A stretch of DNA of 64,000 nt from Sulfurimonas paralvinellae. GTDB taxonomy: Bacteria; Campylobacterota; Campylobacteria; Campylobacterales; Sulfurimonadaceae. Numbering within the stretch: the first letter of the stretch is position 1; every line of letters starts with the position of its first letter. Position numbers and translations under genes: made by a program. The DNA lies in assembly GCF_014905135.1 (NCBI RefSeq), contig NZ_CP041406.1, positions 124,001 to 188,000 of the forward strand, in the 5' to 3' direction. The notes beneath the pieces are model-generated. The model worked only from the letters and a program-made list of their open reading frames with translations, was not told the DNA's origin and made no database searches. Below, one piece after another: positions 36,600-45,442 of this stretch.

Positions 36600-37950
36600 A
36601 GTTTAACCTTTCCATTTGATTACGAAGTACAAGGATACTCGCCGTAAAAACGATAAGCAGTGAAACCGCATAACCGTATCCATACATTGCCGGTCCTATG
36701 TCTATAGAGAGTAGGGTAAGCAGAGCATTGAGAATAAAAAAAGCGATACTCAGCCACATGGCAACTTTTTTACGGTCGAGATAGTAGAGTATGGCAAGGA
36801 CTGACATAAAAGCCAGCTGCAGCATCGCACCGATTGTTAGAATATAAAAAAGTCCGAGATAGAGCTGTGGAATGTTGAGTGCTGCAAAGATCTGTGGGGC
36901 CGTGAGAAAGAGCATAATATCAACAATCCCCTGAATAATAATAATCTCATGCATTGCGTGACGAATGATATTGACCATTTCATCTCTGTAGATTCGTATG
37001 AGCTTCAATGATCCTCCGTTTCTGACTGCATCGTAATAGAGTTCATACTTTTCAGCAAAATCGGCCTCTAAACGAAAGAAAAATATAGCCATACCCGGGA
37101 GAATGGAGAGATAAGCCAAAAATATCGGCATGTCATAGACTATAGATGCATGCAGTCTGCCTAAAACTGCATAACCTGTTGCAGGATTGTACCAAAAGAT
37201 TATTTTGTCAATCCAGGCGCCGAGATTATAAAAAAGTCCTGCAAAGGCTAAAGACCAGTAAAAATTCTTAGCCAGAAAGAAGTCGACCTTTAAAAATATG
37301 GTCGCGTTGTAACTTTTTATGATCAGTGTCATGAGGGCAACGAGCAGCAGGGCGTTACCTATAAAAAAGATATAGATGAGCTTTTCAATACTGTCACCAA
37401 AAAAGATAGAAGTGATGACAATAAGTGTGTAGGATATAAAATAGGACCAGACGACACCTTTATAGTACTTGAGACTTGCGGCCAGGATACTTGCTATCCA
37501 AACAGCACAAAGAACAAGAAAAGTGGCTATTGTTCCCATGATAAATACAAGGCTCTCTCCCTCAAACATCCAGAGATAAAATGGAACGATAAAAGGCAGG
37601 CCGAGTATCCATGCCAAGAAGATCGCACCGAAAAATGAGGGGAGAATTTCATCTTCTTTGTGCTTAAAAACTAGATCGGCGATATAGCGGGTAAAGGGAA
37701 GTTGAATAATTCCCGTGATAATCAAACTTGACGCCAGAGCGATAGCATAGGTGATAACGACCTGAAAACGGTAAACATCACTATTTGGACCGTAATTTGC
37801 AATCGAAACGAATCCTACAAGTAAAATGGCAATGATGGAGATGACCCACGGTCCTGAGCTGAGAATTGCCGAGTAGCCGTATACTTTTGCAAGGGAGAGA
37901 AGTCGGTCCTCTTTGAGAATCTTTCGTAGCTCGAAGCCTATGCCTGCCAT
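36577..37950 (-). CDS. pelG: PelG: Pel polysaccharide membrane transporter (Wzx-like)
   Basis: 457 residues with about 12 membrane segments. The start MAGIGFELRKILKEDRLLSL and the following LSSGPWVISI are characteristic of PelG. Family knowledge places it in the inner membrane with PelD, PelE and PelF as the polymerisation and export complex. It overlaps pelF by 13 bp upstream and pelA downstream. Confidence 0.93.
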   Translation of the reverse strand: MAGIGFELRKILKEDRLLSLAKVYGYSAILSSGPWVISIIAILLVGFVSIANYGPNSDVYRFQVVITYAIALASSLIITGIIQLPFTRYIADLVFKHKEDEILPSFFGAIFLAWILGLPFIVPFYLWMFEGESLVFIMGTIATFLVLCAVWIASILAASLKYYKGVVWSYFISYTLIVITSIFFGDSIEKLIYIFFIGNALLLVALMTLIIKSYNATIFLKVDFFLAKNFYWSLAFAGLFYNLGAWIDKIIFWYNPATGYAVLGRLHASIVYDMPIFLAYLSILPGMAIFFFRLEADFAEKYELYYDAVRNGGSLKLIRIYRDEMVNIIRHAMHEIIIIQGIVDIMLFLTAPQIFAALNIPQLYLGLFYILTIGAMLQLAFMSVLAILYYLDRKKVAMWLSIAFFILNALLTLLSIDIGPAMYGYGYAVSLLIVFTASILVLRNQMERLNYETFMLQ

Positions 37951-39629
37951 GATACTTTGCCTCTTTTTACTTTTATTTTTGGATACGGAAGTTTGTTCGG
38001 TGCATAGTATGCAAAAACTTTTTTCTTGAGTTCATCATAGGTCAGCGGAAGCGCTTCATTATAGATTGCTCGGTAATCGTTTAAAAACATCTCCTCTTTA
38101 TAATATTTTTGAACTCGGGTGAGTGCATTTTTTTGTGCCTGTTCCCACATACCATTGTGAAAATTTAAAAATTTTACATACTCTTGTGCCAGTGCTTCAG
38201 GATTTGCAATGCTTGTAAGTGCACCTGCAAGGCCGATATGTTTGTCATCTTCATTGAGACCGCCTTCAATAAGATCGCGGCAGCTTCCCACATCAGTTGC
38301 AACACAAGGTACACCTGCTGCAAAACCTTCTAAAATAACCAGAGGCATACCTTCACTGATAGAAGTGAGTGTCTGCAGTGCCGATTTTGGAAGAATCTCT
38401 TTAATGTTCTGATGGCCGAAGAATTTGATTTTATCAGGGTCTTTTTCAAGTTCTTCCAATGATTTCGTTGCTTTATTGTTTGTAAAAGTTTGAAGATTAA
38501 ATTTGAGATCAAGAGAGATAGCCATCTGTTGGCATTCGAGAACATATTCGGCATCTTCATCGACAGCACCTACTATCCATCCTTCAATATCCGGAATGTG
38601 CTGTGATGCAATTTTGATGGCACGTATGAATGTTTTAATGTCTTTTATGGGAACAACTCGTCCAATAAGCGTGACAATAGGCCGTGGGGGATCCTGACGC
38701 AGTTTTATTGTCTGCATCAATCCATCGACATCGACACCGTTTGGTATGATCTCACATCGCTCTTCTGGTGCACCAAGGGCTATCTGTATCTTTTGGGCAC
38801 CTCTGTAGAGTGAAAAGATATGGTTAGCTCGGTGGTAACAAAAAAGACCGATCTTGTCAAAAAACTCTACCCACATTTTTTTGATATAGTTGTACTCTTC
38901 AGGCTGCTGCAGGAGCGTGGGTTTCTTATACTCTATCCAGTCGGCTGAAAGCATATCTATCTTTCTCTCACGTGTATAAATTCCATGTTCTGTCAGTATA
39001 AAGGGACGTTGTGTTGTATATGACGAGAGTGTACCGAGAAAACCGGCATATCCTGTAGAGGGTGAATGGTAGATTTTTGATTTTGGAAGATTTTTGACAA
39101 TCTTTGCAAGTATCCAGATTGGTCTGTGAATATTTCTGACCGTCCAGAAATAGTCAATAAAAGGAATGTCGGGAGCGTTCTTCATTGCAAGTTCATTGAT
39201 GAAATCCCAAGACTCCTGTGAATATAAAAAATCTTCAAAGGTAACATCTTGGAGATAAAAATCTATATTCTGCAGCATCTTTGGCATCTGACCTCTTTTT
39301 GTCGTGAAGGAGGTATGTAGTTTTCTGATAGCGCTAAATCCTTGCGCATTGCCTTTTATATTGCTTGGAGTTGGTGTTTCATCTTGGTTGTCAAAGAGAT
39401 AGTGAACTTCGAGATGTTTGAGGTTTGGCGGGAACTCATAACAGACTTCCATCTTTTTGCCATTAATATAGGGTGTCGCTCCAATGAAGCAGACGCCAAA
39501 AGTAAATTCAGGAAGTCCTTTCATGAGCTGCAGTATCCAACTTGAGACGCCTCCTTTGATATACGGATAGGTTCCTTCAGAAAAGAGCATAATGTCAACT
39601 TGGGAACTTTTTGGGAAATTGCTATTCAT
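37938..39629 (-). CDS. pelF: PelF: glycosyltransferase (GT4) that polymerises Pel
   Basis: 563 residues. VDIMLFSEGTYPYIKGGVSSW near the start and RVVPIKDIKTFIRAIKIA, then SISEGMPLVILEGFAAGVPCVATDVGSC (the GT4 donor-site EGxP and following region), fit PelF. The open frame extends 19 codons upstream, but ATG 39629 follows GGGAGAG by 6 bp and overlaps pelE by 8 bp. It uses UDP-linked amino sugars in the cytosol. Slightly longer than Pseudomonas PelF (507). Confidence 0.92.
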   Translation of the reverse strand: MNSNFPKSSQVDIMLFSEGTYPYIKGGVSSWILQLMKGLPEFTFGVCFIGATPYINGKKMEVCYEFPPNLKHLEVHYLFDNQDETPTPSNIKGNAQGFSAIRKLHTSFTTKRGQMPKMLQNIDFYLQDVTFEDFLYSQESWDFINELAMKNAPDIPFIDYFWTVRNIHRPIWILAKIVKNLPKSKIYHSPSTGYAGFLGTLSSYTTQRPFILTEHGIYTRERKIDMLSADWIEYKKPTLLQQPEEYNYIKKMWVEFFDKIGLFCYHRANHIFSLYRGAQKIQIALGAPEERCEIIPNGVDVDGLMQTIKLRQDPPRPIVTLIGRVVPIKDIKTFIRAIKIASQHIPDIEGWIVGAVDEDAEYVLECQQMAISLDLKFNLQTFTNNKATKSLEELEKDPDKIKFFGHQNIKEILPKSALQTLTSISEGMPLVILEGFAAGVPCVATDVGSCRDLIEGGLNEDDKHIGLAGALTSIANPEALAQEYVKFLNFHNGMWEQAQKNALTRVQKYYKEEMFLNDYRAIYNEALPLTYDELKKKVFAYYAPNKLPYPKIKVKRGKVSWQA

Positions 39630-40770
39630 AACTGCTCTCCCACTGTTTGATGAGAGGATAGAGTTTTGGATTATAGGCAAGGTCATGCGAGTGGTTTAAA
39701 ATGGACTTTACTATAGAGTATCGTTTGGTTATAAAATACACCTCTGCAAGATAAGGAAGAATAGCCGTTGACTTTTCATCTATCAAAGATTCGGCAAGGG
39801 TAAAATACTCCTGTGCTTTTTCATAATTTTGTTTAAGGGTAAAGATTCTTCCTTTTAATGTATAGATACTTGAACAGGTGAAATAGAGATCTTCAAGAGT
39901 TCGGTTGAATGATGGAGATTGCTTTTTCTCATGAAACTCTTCTGTTAGCTGATTTAGCTCTTGCATATAAAATTCTTGGGCGAGATTAAGATACAGAAGT
40001 GCTGAATTTAAGAAGTTTTTTTTCAAACTTTCATGTGAGAGTTCTGTGTAGACCATTTCCCAGTATAAAAAAGCAAGTTCTTTGGATGCAAAAGCAACTT
40101 TCTTTTCATCTCTTGCTTCTCCTTTTGTTGATTCTTTTCGAATAACATCGAGATATTTATTGATACGGTCATTGATGTTCTTCTCTGTTTTGTTGAGAAT
40201 GGCATAGCCAAAAAGGCGGATCTCGTCATCATCATTGGTAAGTGTCTGTTTAATAATACTCAGGCTGATTGGTGAAGGATTATTTGCCAAAATAGAGAGA
40301 GCTTTTATTTTTTTTGATTTTGGAATATAGCTGTTTTCAATGAGATTGATCATTGAACCCTCTCCAAAGGTTCGCTCTATCTTCAAAAAAGAGGTTTCAA
40401 ATTCATCAAGATTGAGCATATTTGTCTGTACAGCTTTGGCCTGATATTTTACATGCACCATATACCAAAAGAGCCACAGCGTGAGAAAATAACCGGCAAA
40501 GGGAATAGCCAGATTAAAACTGACAACAAAGAGAAAAATACTTAGAGGATTGTTCTTGTGCAGTGATGCAAAGAAAAGAAATTTAAAAAAAGCAGATCTG
40601 TCTTTAAGAGCTTCAAGTCTATATCTGTCTTTGCTGCACTCTTTTGGAAAACGTATGAGTGCATAGCGTGAGATGAAAAGAGCCAACATAAGGGTAATGA
40701 ATATGTGAATAGAAAAAAGAAGATAAAAATGATGGGTATAAAAAGTAAATAGTTTATCCATGGTAATCAT
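39622..40770 (-). CDS. pelE: PelE-like membrane/TPR protein
   Basis: 382 residues. Hydrophobic segments at about 15-35 and 77-105, then a soluble helical part with repeats (SILANNPSPISLSIIKQTLT and a TPR-like LKQNYEKAQEYFTLAESL). Pseudomonas PelE has two membrane helices and TPRs and sits between pelD and pelF, as here. Sequence of PelE is poorly conserved, so the call leans on position. It overlaps pelD by 17 bp; M4 is an alternative start. Confidence 0.75.
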   Translation of the reverse strand: MITMDKLFTFYTHHFYLLFSIHIFITLMLALFISRYALIRFPKECSKDRYRLEALKDRSAFFKFLFFASLHKNNPLSIFLFVVSFNLAIPFAGYFLTLWLFWYMVHVKYQAKAVQTNMLNLDEFETSFLKIERTFGEGSMINLIENSYIPKSKKIKALSILANNPSPISLSIIKQTLTNDDDEIRLFGYAILNKTEKNINDRINKYLDVIRKESTKGEARDEKKVAFASKELAFLYWEMVYTELSHESLKKNFLNSALLYLNLAQEFYMQELNQLTEEFHEKKQSPSFNRTLEDLYFTCSSIYTLKGRIFTLKQNYEKAQEYFTLAESLIDEKSTAILPYLAEVYFITKRYSIVKSILNHSHDLAYNPKLYPLIKQWESSYE

Positions 40771-42091
40771 CTGTTATGTATTGATATATCAGCTTCTCTT
40801 CTTTGATACTAAAGGTCATATACTCGAACTTTTTATCTTTTTCATGCTTAAGATTGTACAGCAGCCTATTGAGAAAGCCTAAAGCTACGGCCTGATCGTT
40901 AAGCGGGAAAAGTATGACAAGATAATAGATCTCTTTGTCCTTTGTTTGTGTAACGATGTCAAGTGAACGTAAAAGATTTTGGGTCTTTTCAAAAACCCTT
41001 CGCGTCTGCAGTTCGTTATCTATTTTTAGAATTAGGAGTGTCGAGTCAACTCTGTATTGTTTTTGCAGATGTTGCAGTCGGTTGTATTCATATAAAAAAG
41101 ATCTTTCAGAAAAAATGGCAGCTATTTTTTCTGATTGCTGCATAATGTTTTCTTTATAAATTTCAATGGAAAGGTACTCAAGTAAAATAGCGATTGAGAT
41201 GAGATTCTCTTTGTTGAATGCCATAAAAGGCATCTTCTCGATTACCAAAAGTGATAGCACTTCATTATTGTAAACGGTAGGGATTGCAGCGAGGTATCTT
41301 GACTCTTGTGTTGTTTCAAGTGTCGGATTATGAGCGGCATCACTGACAAAGACAGGTTTTTTTCTGCTGAGAGCCTGCGTGATAATGTAGTCATCAAAGA
41401 GAGCTGCTTCATCGGTATCTTGTTCATAGGATTTTGTATAACTTATCAAAGAGTTTTCAGGTGCAAGCGTCTTTTGAAGTTGATGATCGATTTTATGGAT
41501 AATAAAACCACTTTGCAGGCTAAAAGATTTTTCAAGAAGAACCAAAAAATCCAGATACTGCATGTTGTTTTTATCTCTATTGAGAATAATTGTCTCAATC
41601 GCGGAGCGAATACTCATGGGTTTGAGTACATAGTTTTTCTCAAGTTGGTCATGGGATATTTTTAAACTGTAAAAGGCTTTGGAAAGCTCGTCGAGCTTCG
41701 ATGCTTTATAGTCATCATCAATTTGTAACTCATGTATTCTTTTTGTCCAGTAGTAGTGAAACTGGCTAAAGATAAGCACCATCATGAGATAGACCAAAAA
41801 AGAGATATAAGGAAATTTGTCATAAAACTGCCACATGCTCAATGAGATTAAAGTCATGGCAATAAACGCACTCTCAAAACCATGAAAAAGTGTCAATATA
41901 GATAAAAGAATCAAAAGATAGGGGATCTTTTCCTGCGTGAGACAGATATCGTGAGGATTTACGATATAGCCGATGATTAAAAAGGCTGTAATAATGGTAA
42001 AACTCTCCAAATAAGAGTATTGACGAATCTTTCTTATGAAATATTCTAGTCGTGAGAGTTTTTTAATTCTTCTTGTAATACTTCTTTTCAT
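40754..42091 (-). CDS. pelD: PelD: c-di-GMP receptor of the Pel system
   Basis: 445 residues. About four membrane helices (30-115), a coiled linker, a GAF domain (about 165-310) and a degenerate GGDEF domain without the GGDEF motif. In the last, RSLD at residues 375-378 matches the RxxD c-di-GMP site of Pseudomonas PelD, and Arg409 is 34 residues further, near the spacing of its second Arg. Binding of c-di-GMP to PelD switches on Pel synthesis. Arg162 in the linker may also contribute. Preceded by pelC with an 18-bp gap. Confidence 0.88.
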   Translation of the reverse strand: MKRSITRRIKKLSRLEYFIRKIRQYSYLESFTIITAFLIIGYIVNPHDICLTQEKIPYLLILLSILTLFHGFESAFIAMTLISLSMWQFYDKFPYISFLVYLMMVLIFSQFHYYWTKRIHELQIDDDYKASKLDELSKAFYSLKISHDQLEKNYVLKPMSIRSAIETIILNRDKNNMQYLDFLVLLEKSFSLQSGFIIHKIDHQLQKTLAPENSLISYTKSYEQDTDEAALFDDYIITQALSRKKPVFVSDAAHNPTLETTQESRYLAAIPTVYNNEVLSLLVIEKMPFMAFNKENLISIAILLEYLSIEIYKENIMQQSEKIAAIFSERSFLYEYNRLQHLQKQYRVDSTLLILKIDNELQTRRVFEKTQNLLRSLDIVTQTKDKEIYYLVILFPLNDQAVALGFLNRLLYNLKHEKDKKFEYMTFSIKEEKLIYQYITDDYHG

Positions 42092-42109
42092 TCAAAGGCA
42101 TTTTTTTAT

Positions 42110-42598
42110 TTAATGACGTGCTGTCATCTGTTCGATGAGGTTTTGAGCGGTACTGCCGATGGAACCGTTACCCCAGTCACTGTCCGAACCCGTTGCACTC
42201 CAAATGAGTTTGGCATCTTTTGTGCTGTATAGACTGAGCTGTAGACTTACAGCAGGTTCGCCGTCGATACCTGTTTTATATCTCCACTCACTGATGCCGC
42301 CAATGAGAAAATAGTCTGATTTATCTTCTTGTGCTGAGTCCTGTGCATCTTCAAGAGAATCTATCTTTTGGTTTATATGGGTTTTGAGATGGTAGCCTTG
42401 TGCCAGCAGGACACCTTCAACAATATTGGTAGCACGCATACCCGCTCTTGGAGTATCTGTGTAGTTATTGAGTTCAAAGAGTGATATCTGTGCTGTAGTA
42501 TTGGTTTCGGGAAGTCTGTTTTGTGTATTTACAAGGGCTGTTGTTGAACATCCTGCTAAGAGAATAAGGGAGAGAGTGAATAATATAAATGGTTTCAT
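42110..42598 (-). CDS. pelC: PelC outer-membrane lipoprotein
   Basis: 162 residues with lipobox LLAGC (Cys17). FELNNYTDTPRAGMRATNIV and the later GGISEWRYKTGIDGEPAVSLQLSL section match PelC, which forms a ring at the outer membrane and funnels the cationic Pel polymer to PelB. Length is close to Pseudomonas PelC (172). It is the first gene of the operon here, where Pseudomonas begins with pelA. Confidence 0.9.
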   Translation of the reverse strand: MKPFILFTLSLILLAGCSTTALVNTQNRLPETNTTAQISLFELNNYTDTPRAGMRATNIVEGVLLAQGYHLKTHINQKIDSLEDAQDSAQEDKSDYFLIGGISEWRYKTGIDGEPAVSLQLSLYSTKDAKLIWSATGSDSDWGNGSIGSTAQNLIEQMTARH

Positions 42599-42622
42599 AG
42601 CTGCAATACCTTTTTTTAAGAT

Positions 42623-42628
42623 ATTATA
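42623..42628 (-). promoter_or_regulatory. -10 box for the pel operon
   Basis: On the minus strand ATGC-TATAAT about 25 bp before the pelC ATG, with AAAAAGGT between. The -35 is weak, which would suit a regulated promoter. Confidence 0.5.
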
Positions 42629-42651
42629 GCATGAATTGTTTCTTTCTTAGA

Positions 42652-43182
42652 TTAGTTCATTGAACCCATAGTGGCTATTATGCTAAAAATGTAGAAAAAT
42701 AGTAAAGCGACAAAAATAGCATAAACCCAGATTACCCATTGGTTGTATCCGCCGACTGCACGCATGGTCTCTATTCTTTTTTGTATGTCGTCTATACTGG
42801 CTTCTATCTCCGCTTTTTTATGTTTGTAGCCTTTGTAGACAAAATAGGTTGAAAAGCCGCCTGCCAAGATAGCTACAATCAAACCTCCAAAGGGGATAAT
42901 TCCCGCAAAAAGAGCCACAAAGAAAAGAACTAGTGCAGGGATGTACTGTTTTCTGTAGAGCAAAAATGCCCATCCACCAAAGAAAGCCCACCAGCTCCAT
43001 ACCCATTTCATGGTATCTATTCCATTGACATTAAACTTTGAAAAAGCATTCTGGTACCATAATGTCTTTTCCGGCTTATCTATAAATGCCTCTATCATTG
43101 CATTTTCATACTCTTTTTCAGACAATTCTGATGATGTGTTTGGTTGTGCTTCTACTTCTTGTGTGACTTGTGTTTCTTCCAC
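42652..43182 (-). CDS. DUF2628-type membrane protein
   Basis: 176 residues. An acidic N-terminus, then WVWSWWAFFGGWAFLLYRKQ and three or four hydrophobic segments, a charged KKAEIEASIDDIQKRIETMR stretch and a final membrane helix. The WSWWAFF..WLLYRK-like pattern is that of DUF2628 proteins. Function unknown. Same strand as the pel operon but separated from pelC by a likely pel promoter. Confidence 0.75.
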   Translation of the reverse strand: MEETQVTQEVEAQPNTSSELSEKEYENAMIEAFIDKPEKTLWYQNAFSKFNVNGIDTMKWVWSWWAFFGGWAFLLYRKQYIPALVLFFVALFAGIIPFGGLIVAILAGGFSTYFVYKGYKHKKAEIEASIDDIQKRIETMRAVGGYNQWVIWVYAIFVALLFFYIFSIIATMGSMN

Positions 43183-43227
43183 AATGGCTCTCCGATATTA
43201 AAATTTCATATATTGTATTGAAAAAAG

Positions 43228-43779
43228 TTAAAAAAGTCTAGGTTCGAGTGCTTTGATTTTATAACTACGTCTGTGAACAGGTGAGTAGCCATATTTTTGT
43301 ATCATTTCTATATGGAGTTTTGTGCCATAGCCTTTATGTTTTTCAAACTGATACTGCGGATACTCTTTGGCAAGTTCTAATATGTCTTTGTCGTGAGTAA
43401 CTTTTGCAAGGATGGAAGCGGCACTCACCTCGGCAACCTTTCCGTCGGCTTTAATCATCGTCTGCAGACCCTTGACGCCATAGTTTGAATTGCCGTCAAA
43501 GAGATACTCATCGGCTTTGAGGTTTTGCATGATCTCTTTGAGCCCTTGCGTGAGGCAGTGAGATATTCCTTTTTCATCTATAGCGGAAGCCGAAAATTTC
43601 ACTATATGATACTCTGCGTGAGGTATGATAAGCTCATAGAGTGCTTCTCTTCTTTTTTCACTCAGCTTTTTAGAATCATTCAGTCCTTCTACTGCCTCAC
43701 GCAGGATACATCCCGCCATAACCAAATCACCCGCAAGCGGTCCGCGTCCCGCTTCATCTATGCCACAAAGAATGCTCAT
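43228..43779 (-). CDS. rnhB: Ribonuclease HII
   Basis: 183 residues with the catalytic start GIDEAGRGPLAG, LNDSKKLSEKRRE, the conserved EVSAASILAKVTHD and the HKGYGTKLH motif. It removes RNA from RNA-DNA hybrids. The start follows the stop of the ATPase gene without a gap. Three TGCGTGAG copies fall within it, one in the coding strand. Confidence 0.95.
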   Translation of the reverse strand: MSILCGIDEAGRGPLAGDLVMAGCILREAVEGLNDSKKLSEKRREALYELIIPHAEYHIVKFSASAIDEKGISHCLTQGLKEIMQNLKADEYLFDGNSNYGVKGLQTMIKADGKVAEVSAASILAKVTHDKDILELAKEYPQYQFEKHKGYGTKLHIEMIQKYGYSPVHRRSYKIKALEPRLF

Positions 43780-44844
43780 CTAATCTCCTAACGCCCAAAT
43801 GTCAAAAGGTATTATAGCAACCTTAGCAAAAGGGTGTGAAATCGTTCCCTCTTTGTTCATCGTGATAACGGTTATCTTTGTGATGCCGTAACTGAATATA
43901 AAGGCTTCAAGACTCTCCAATTTTTTAAAGAGACGGCGTTCATCGGCAAAGGGTTTACATAGGATAATCTCATCATTATCCGGCAGATAAAAATCTATGC
44001 CGTCCTCGTAATAACATACTGTTTTTGATTTGAGAAGTTCAAGGTAGACCATGTTTTCAAAAAGACGACCGAAATTTTTCTCAGTGCTTAGAGCGGACTT
44101 GAGTGAGGTGTCACAGAGATAGACCTTCTTCGTTGCTCTTGCGTGAGCGAACTTTTCAAGCAGATGGATGTATTTTTTCTCTTGCAGTGCTTCAAAAGAT
44201 CTGTAGAGTTTGTCTTTGGATATCTTTCGTGTCAGCTTGAGTCTTTCATATAGAGTAAAGGCTGAGAGCTTTTGTGCCGTGAATTTTGCACAGAGTGTCA
44301 TGATGTCAAACTCCACATCATCGAGAGATGAGCGCATGATGTTTTGAAGAAAGATGATGCGTTCGTCCGTGCTGACTTTGTGCATAACAGGAAACCCTCC
44401 CAACTGCACAAAGTGATTGAGTGCCGATGAATCGAACTTATGCTCATAGGCAAGAAACTCTTCATAATCTAGTGGATAGAGCTGTATGGTTTTTAAAAGA
44501 GGAAGTTCATAGTGCTGCTGAGATGCGACGAGAAGCTGCGTAACATTGGGAAAGTCAAACTCAGTTCGATAGTTGTCGAGTGCCAATACATCTATCTTGT
44601 TCTGATTACAAAAAGAGGGCAGCAGCCTATTGAAGGCTTCGACATCGATGCGGATATCATTGCAGTTAATGTAGAGATAAGTTCCCTTTTTAAGTGAAAG
44701 CAGATAGTTCTTTATAAGTTTTGTCTTCCCGCTTTGCGTGATACCATTTATCTGATAAGAACCTCCATCAATAGAGACCTTCCGCTGATGAAATTTTTCA
44801 AGCTGCAGGTCGGTTTTATAGTATTCCTCTAGTAAAATTTCCAC
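43780..44844 (-). CDS. P-loop ATPase (DUF4143-like, AAA family) of unknown role
   Basis: 354 residues with a GTG start at 44844 after AAAGG. Walker A is GITQSGKTKLI near residue 34, the Walker B-like DVLALDNY follows, then QLYPLDYEEFLAYE, which resembles the LxPLSFxEFL motif of this ATPase family, and a winged-helix-like part (ISKDKLYRSFEALQEKKYIH). The C-terminal domain FGRLFENMVYLEL recalls DUF4143. Role unknown; many are linked to toxin-antitoxin or mobile DNA, but here it is coupled to rnhB. Confidence 0.78.
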   Translation of the reverse strand: MEILLEEYYKTDLQLEKFHQRKVSIDGGSYQINGITQSGKTKLIKNYLLSLKKGTYLYINCNDIRIDVEAFNRLLPSFCNQNKIDVLALDNYRTEFDFPNVTQLLVASQQHYELPLLKTIQLYPLDYEEFLAYEHKFDSSALNHFVQLGGFPVMHKVSTDERIIFLQNIMRSSLDDVEFDIMTLCAKFTAQKLSAFTLYERLKLTRKISKDKLYRSFEALQEKKYIHLLEKFAHARATKKVYLCDTSLKSALSTEKNFGRLFENMVYLELLKSKTVCYYEDGIDFYLPDNDEIILCKPFADERRLFKKLESLEAFIFSYGITKITVITMNKEGTISHPFAKVAIIPFDIWALGD

Positions 44845-44872
44845 TTTATCAGCCTTTAGTTCAGATAGCTTG

Positions 44873-44940
44873 TAAATATACTCTCACTCCGAGGACAAAT
44901 CCTCCCTAACGGTCTGAGCCTCTGCGTGAGAGTATATTTA
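44873..44940. other. Perfect 15-bp inverted repeat with nested hairpin
   Basis: Arms 44873-44887 and 44926-44940 are exact complements, with 38 bases between. Inside lies a second hairpin, GAGGA-CAAA-TCCTC. The right arm region carries the only intergenic TGCGTGAG copy. It is 29 bp before the ATPase start (minus) and about 100 bp before the S10 promoter (plus). No T run follows, so it is not a standard terminator. Confidence 0.7.
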
Positions 44941-45037
44941 TGAGCGCAATTAATAATTTTTGATGTGTAAAATTTTATCATTTCCTTATTAAAAGGAAAT
45001 AAATTTCAAAGAATTTCCATTTTTACCCCCTAAATCC

Positions 45038-45066
45038 TTGAATATTACACCTAGTTTGAGTATAAT
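45038..45066 (+). promoter_or_regulatory. Promoter of the S10-spc ribosomal operon
   Basis: TTGAAT, 17 bp, TATAAT, with TTTGAG before the -10. The leader to rpsJ is about 50 bases and has a small hairpin (GTTGG/CCAAC near 45083-45100), far shorter than the E. coli S10 leader that binds L4. Confidence 0.75.
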
Positions 45067-45121
45067 TCCGCTCCCTTAAATAGTTGGGCTAGGATCCAAC
45101 GAGTTCTTTAGAAGGAAAATT

Positions 45122-45433
45122 ATGGAAAAAATTCGTTTAAAATTGAAAGCTTACGATCACCGTGTTTTGGATAGATCGGTAGCATCAATCGTAGAGGCTG
45201 TTAAGCGTACTGGCGCGGTAATCCGTGGTCCAATACCTTTACCAACAAAAATTCGTAAATATACTGTTTTAAAATCAGTTCACGTTAATAAAAAATCTCG
45301 TGAGCAATTCGAAATCAGAATGCACGCTAGAATGATCGACATCGTATCTGCTACGCCAGAGACAGTTGATTCATTAATGAAACTTGATCTTGCACCGGAA
45401 GTGGACGTTGAAGTTCGCTCTATGGACAAATAG
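45122..45433 (+). CDS. rpsJ: 30S ribosomal protein S10
   Basis: 103 residues: [40 protein letters not shown] and the loop that reaches the 30S head. Normal length. AGAAGGAAAA precedes the ATG. First gene of the S10 operon. Confidence 0.98.
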   Translation: MEKIRLKLKAYDHRVLDRSVASIVEAVKRTGAVIRGPIPLPTKIRKYTVLKSVHVNKKSREQFEIRMHARMIDIVSATPETVDSLMKLDLAPEVDVEVRSMDK

Positions 45434-45442
45434 GAGTAACCA

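Noticed and set aside
44873-44940. Inverted repeat as a terminator or as SRP RNA
   Set aside because: There is no T run on either side, and the conserved SRP RNA core is absent.
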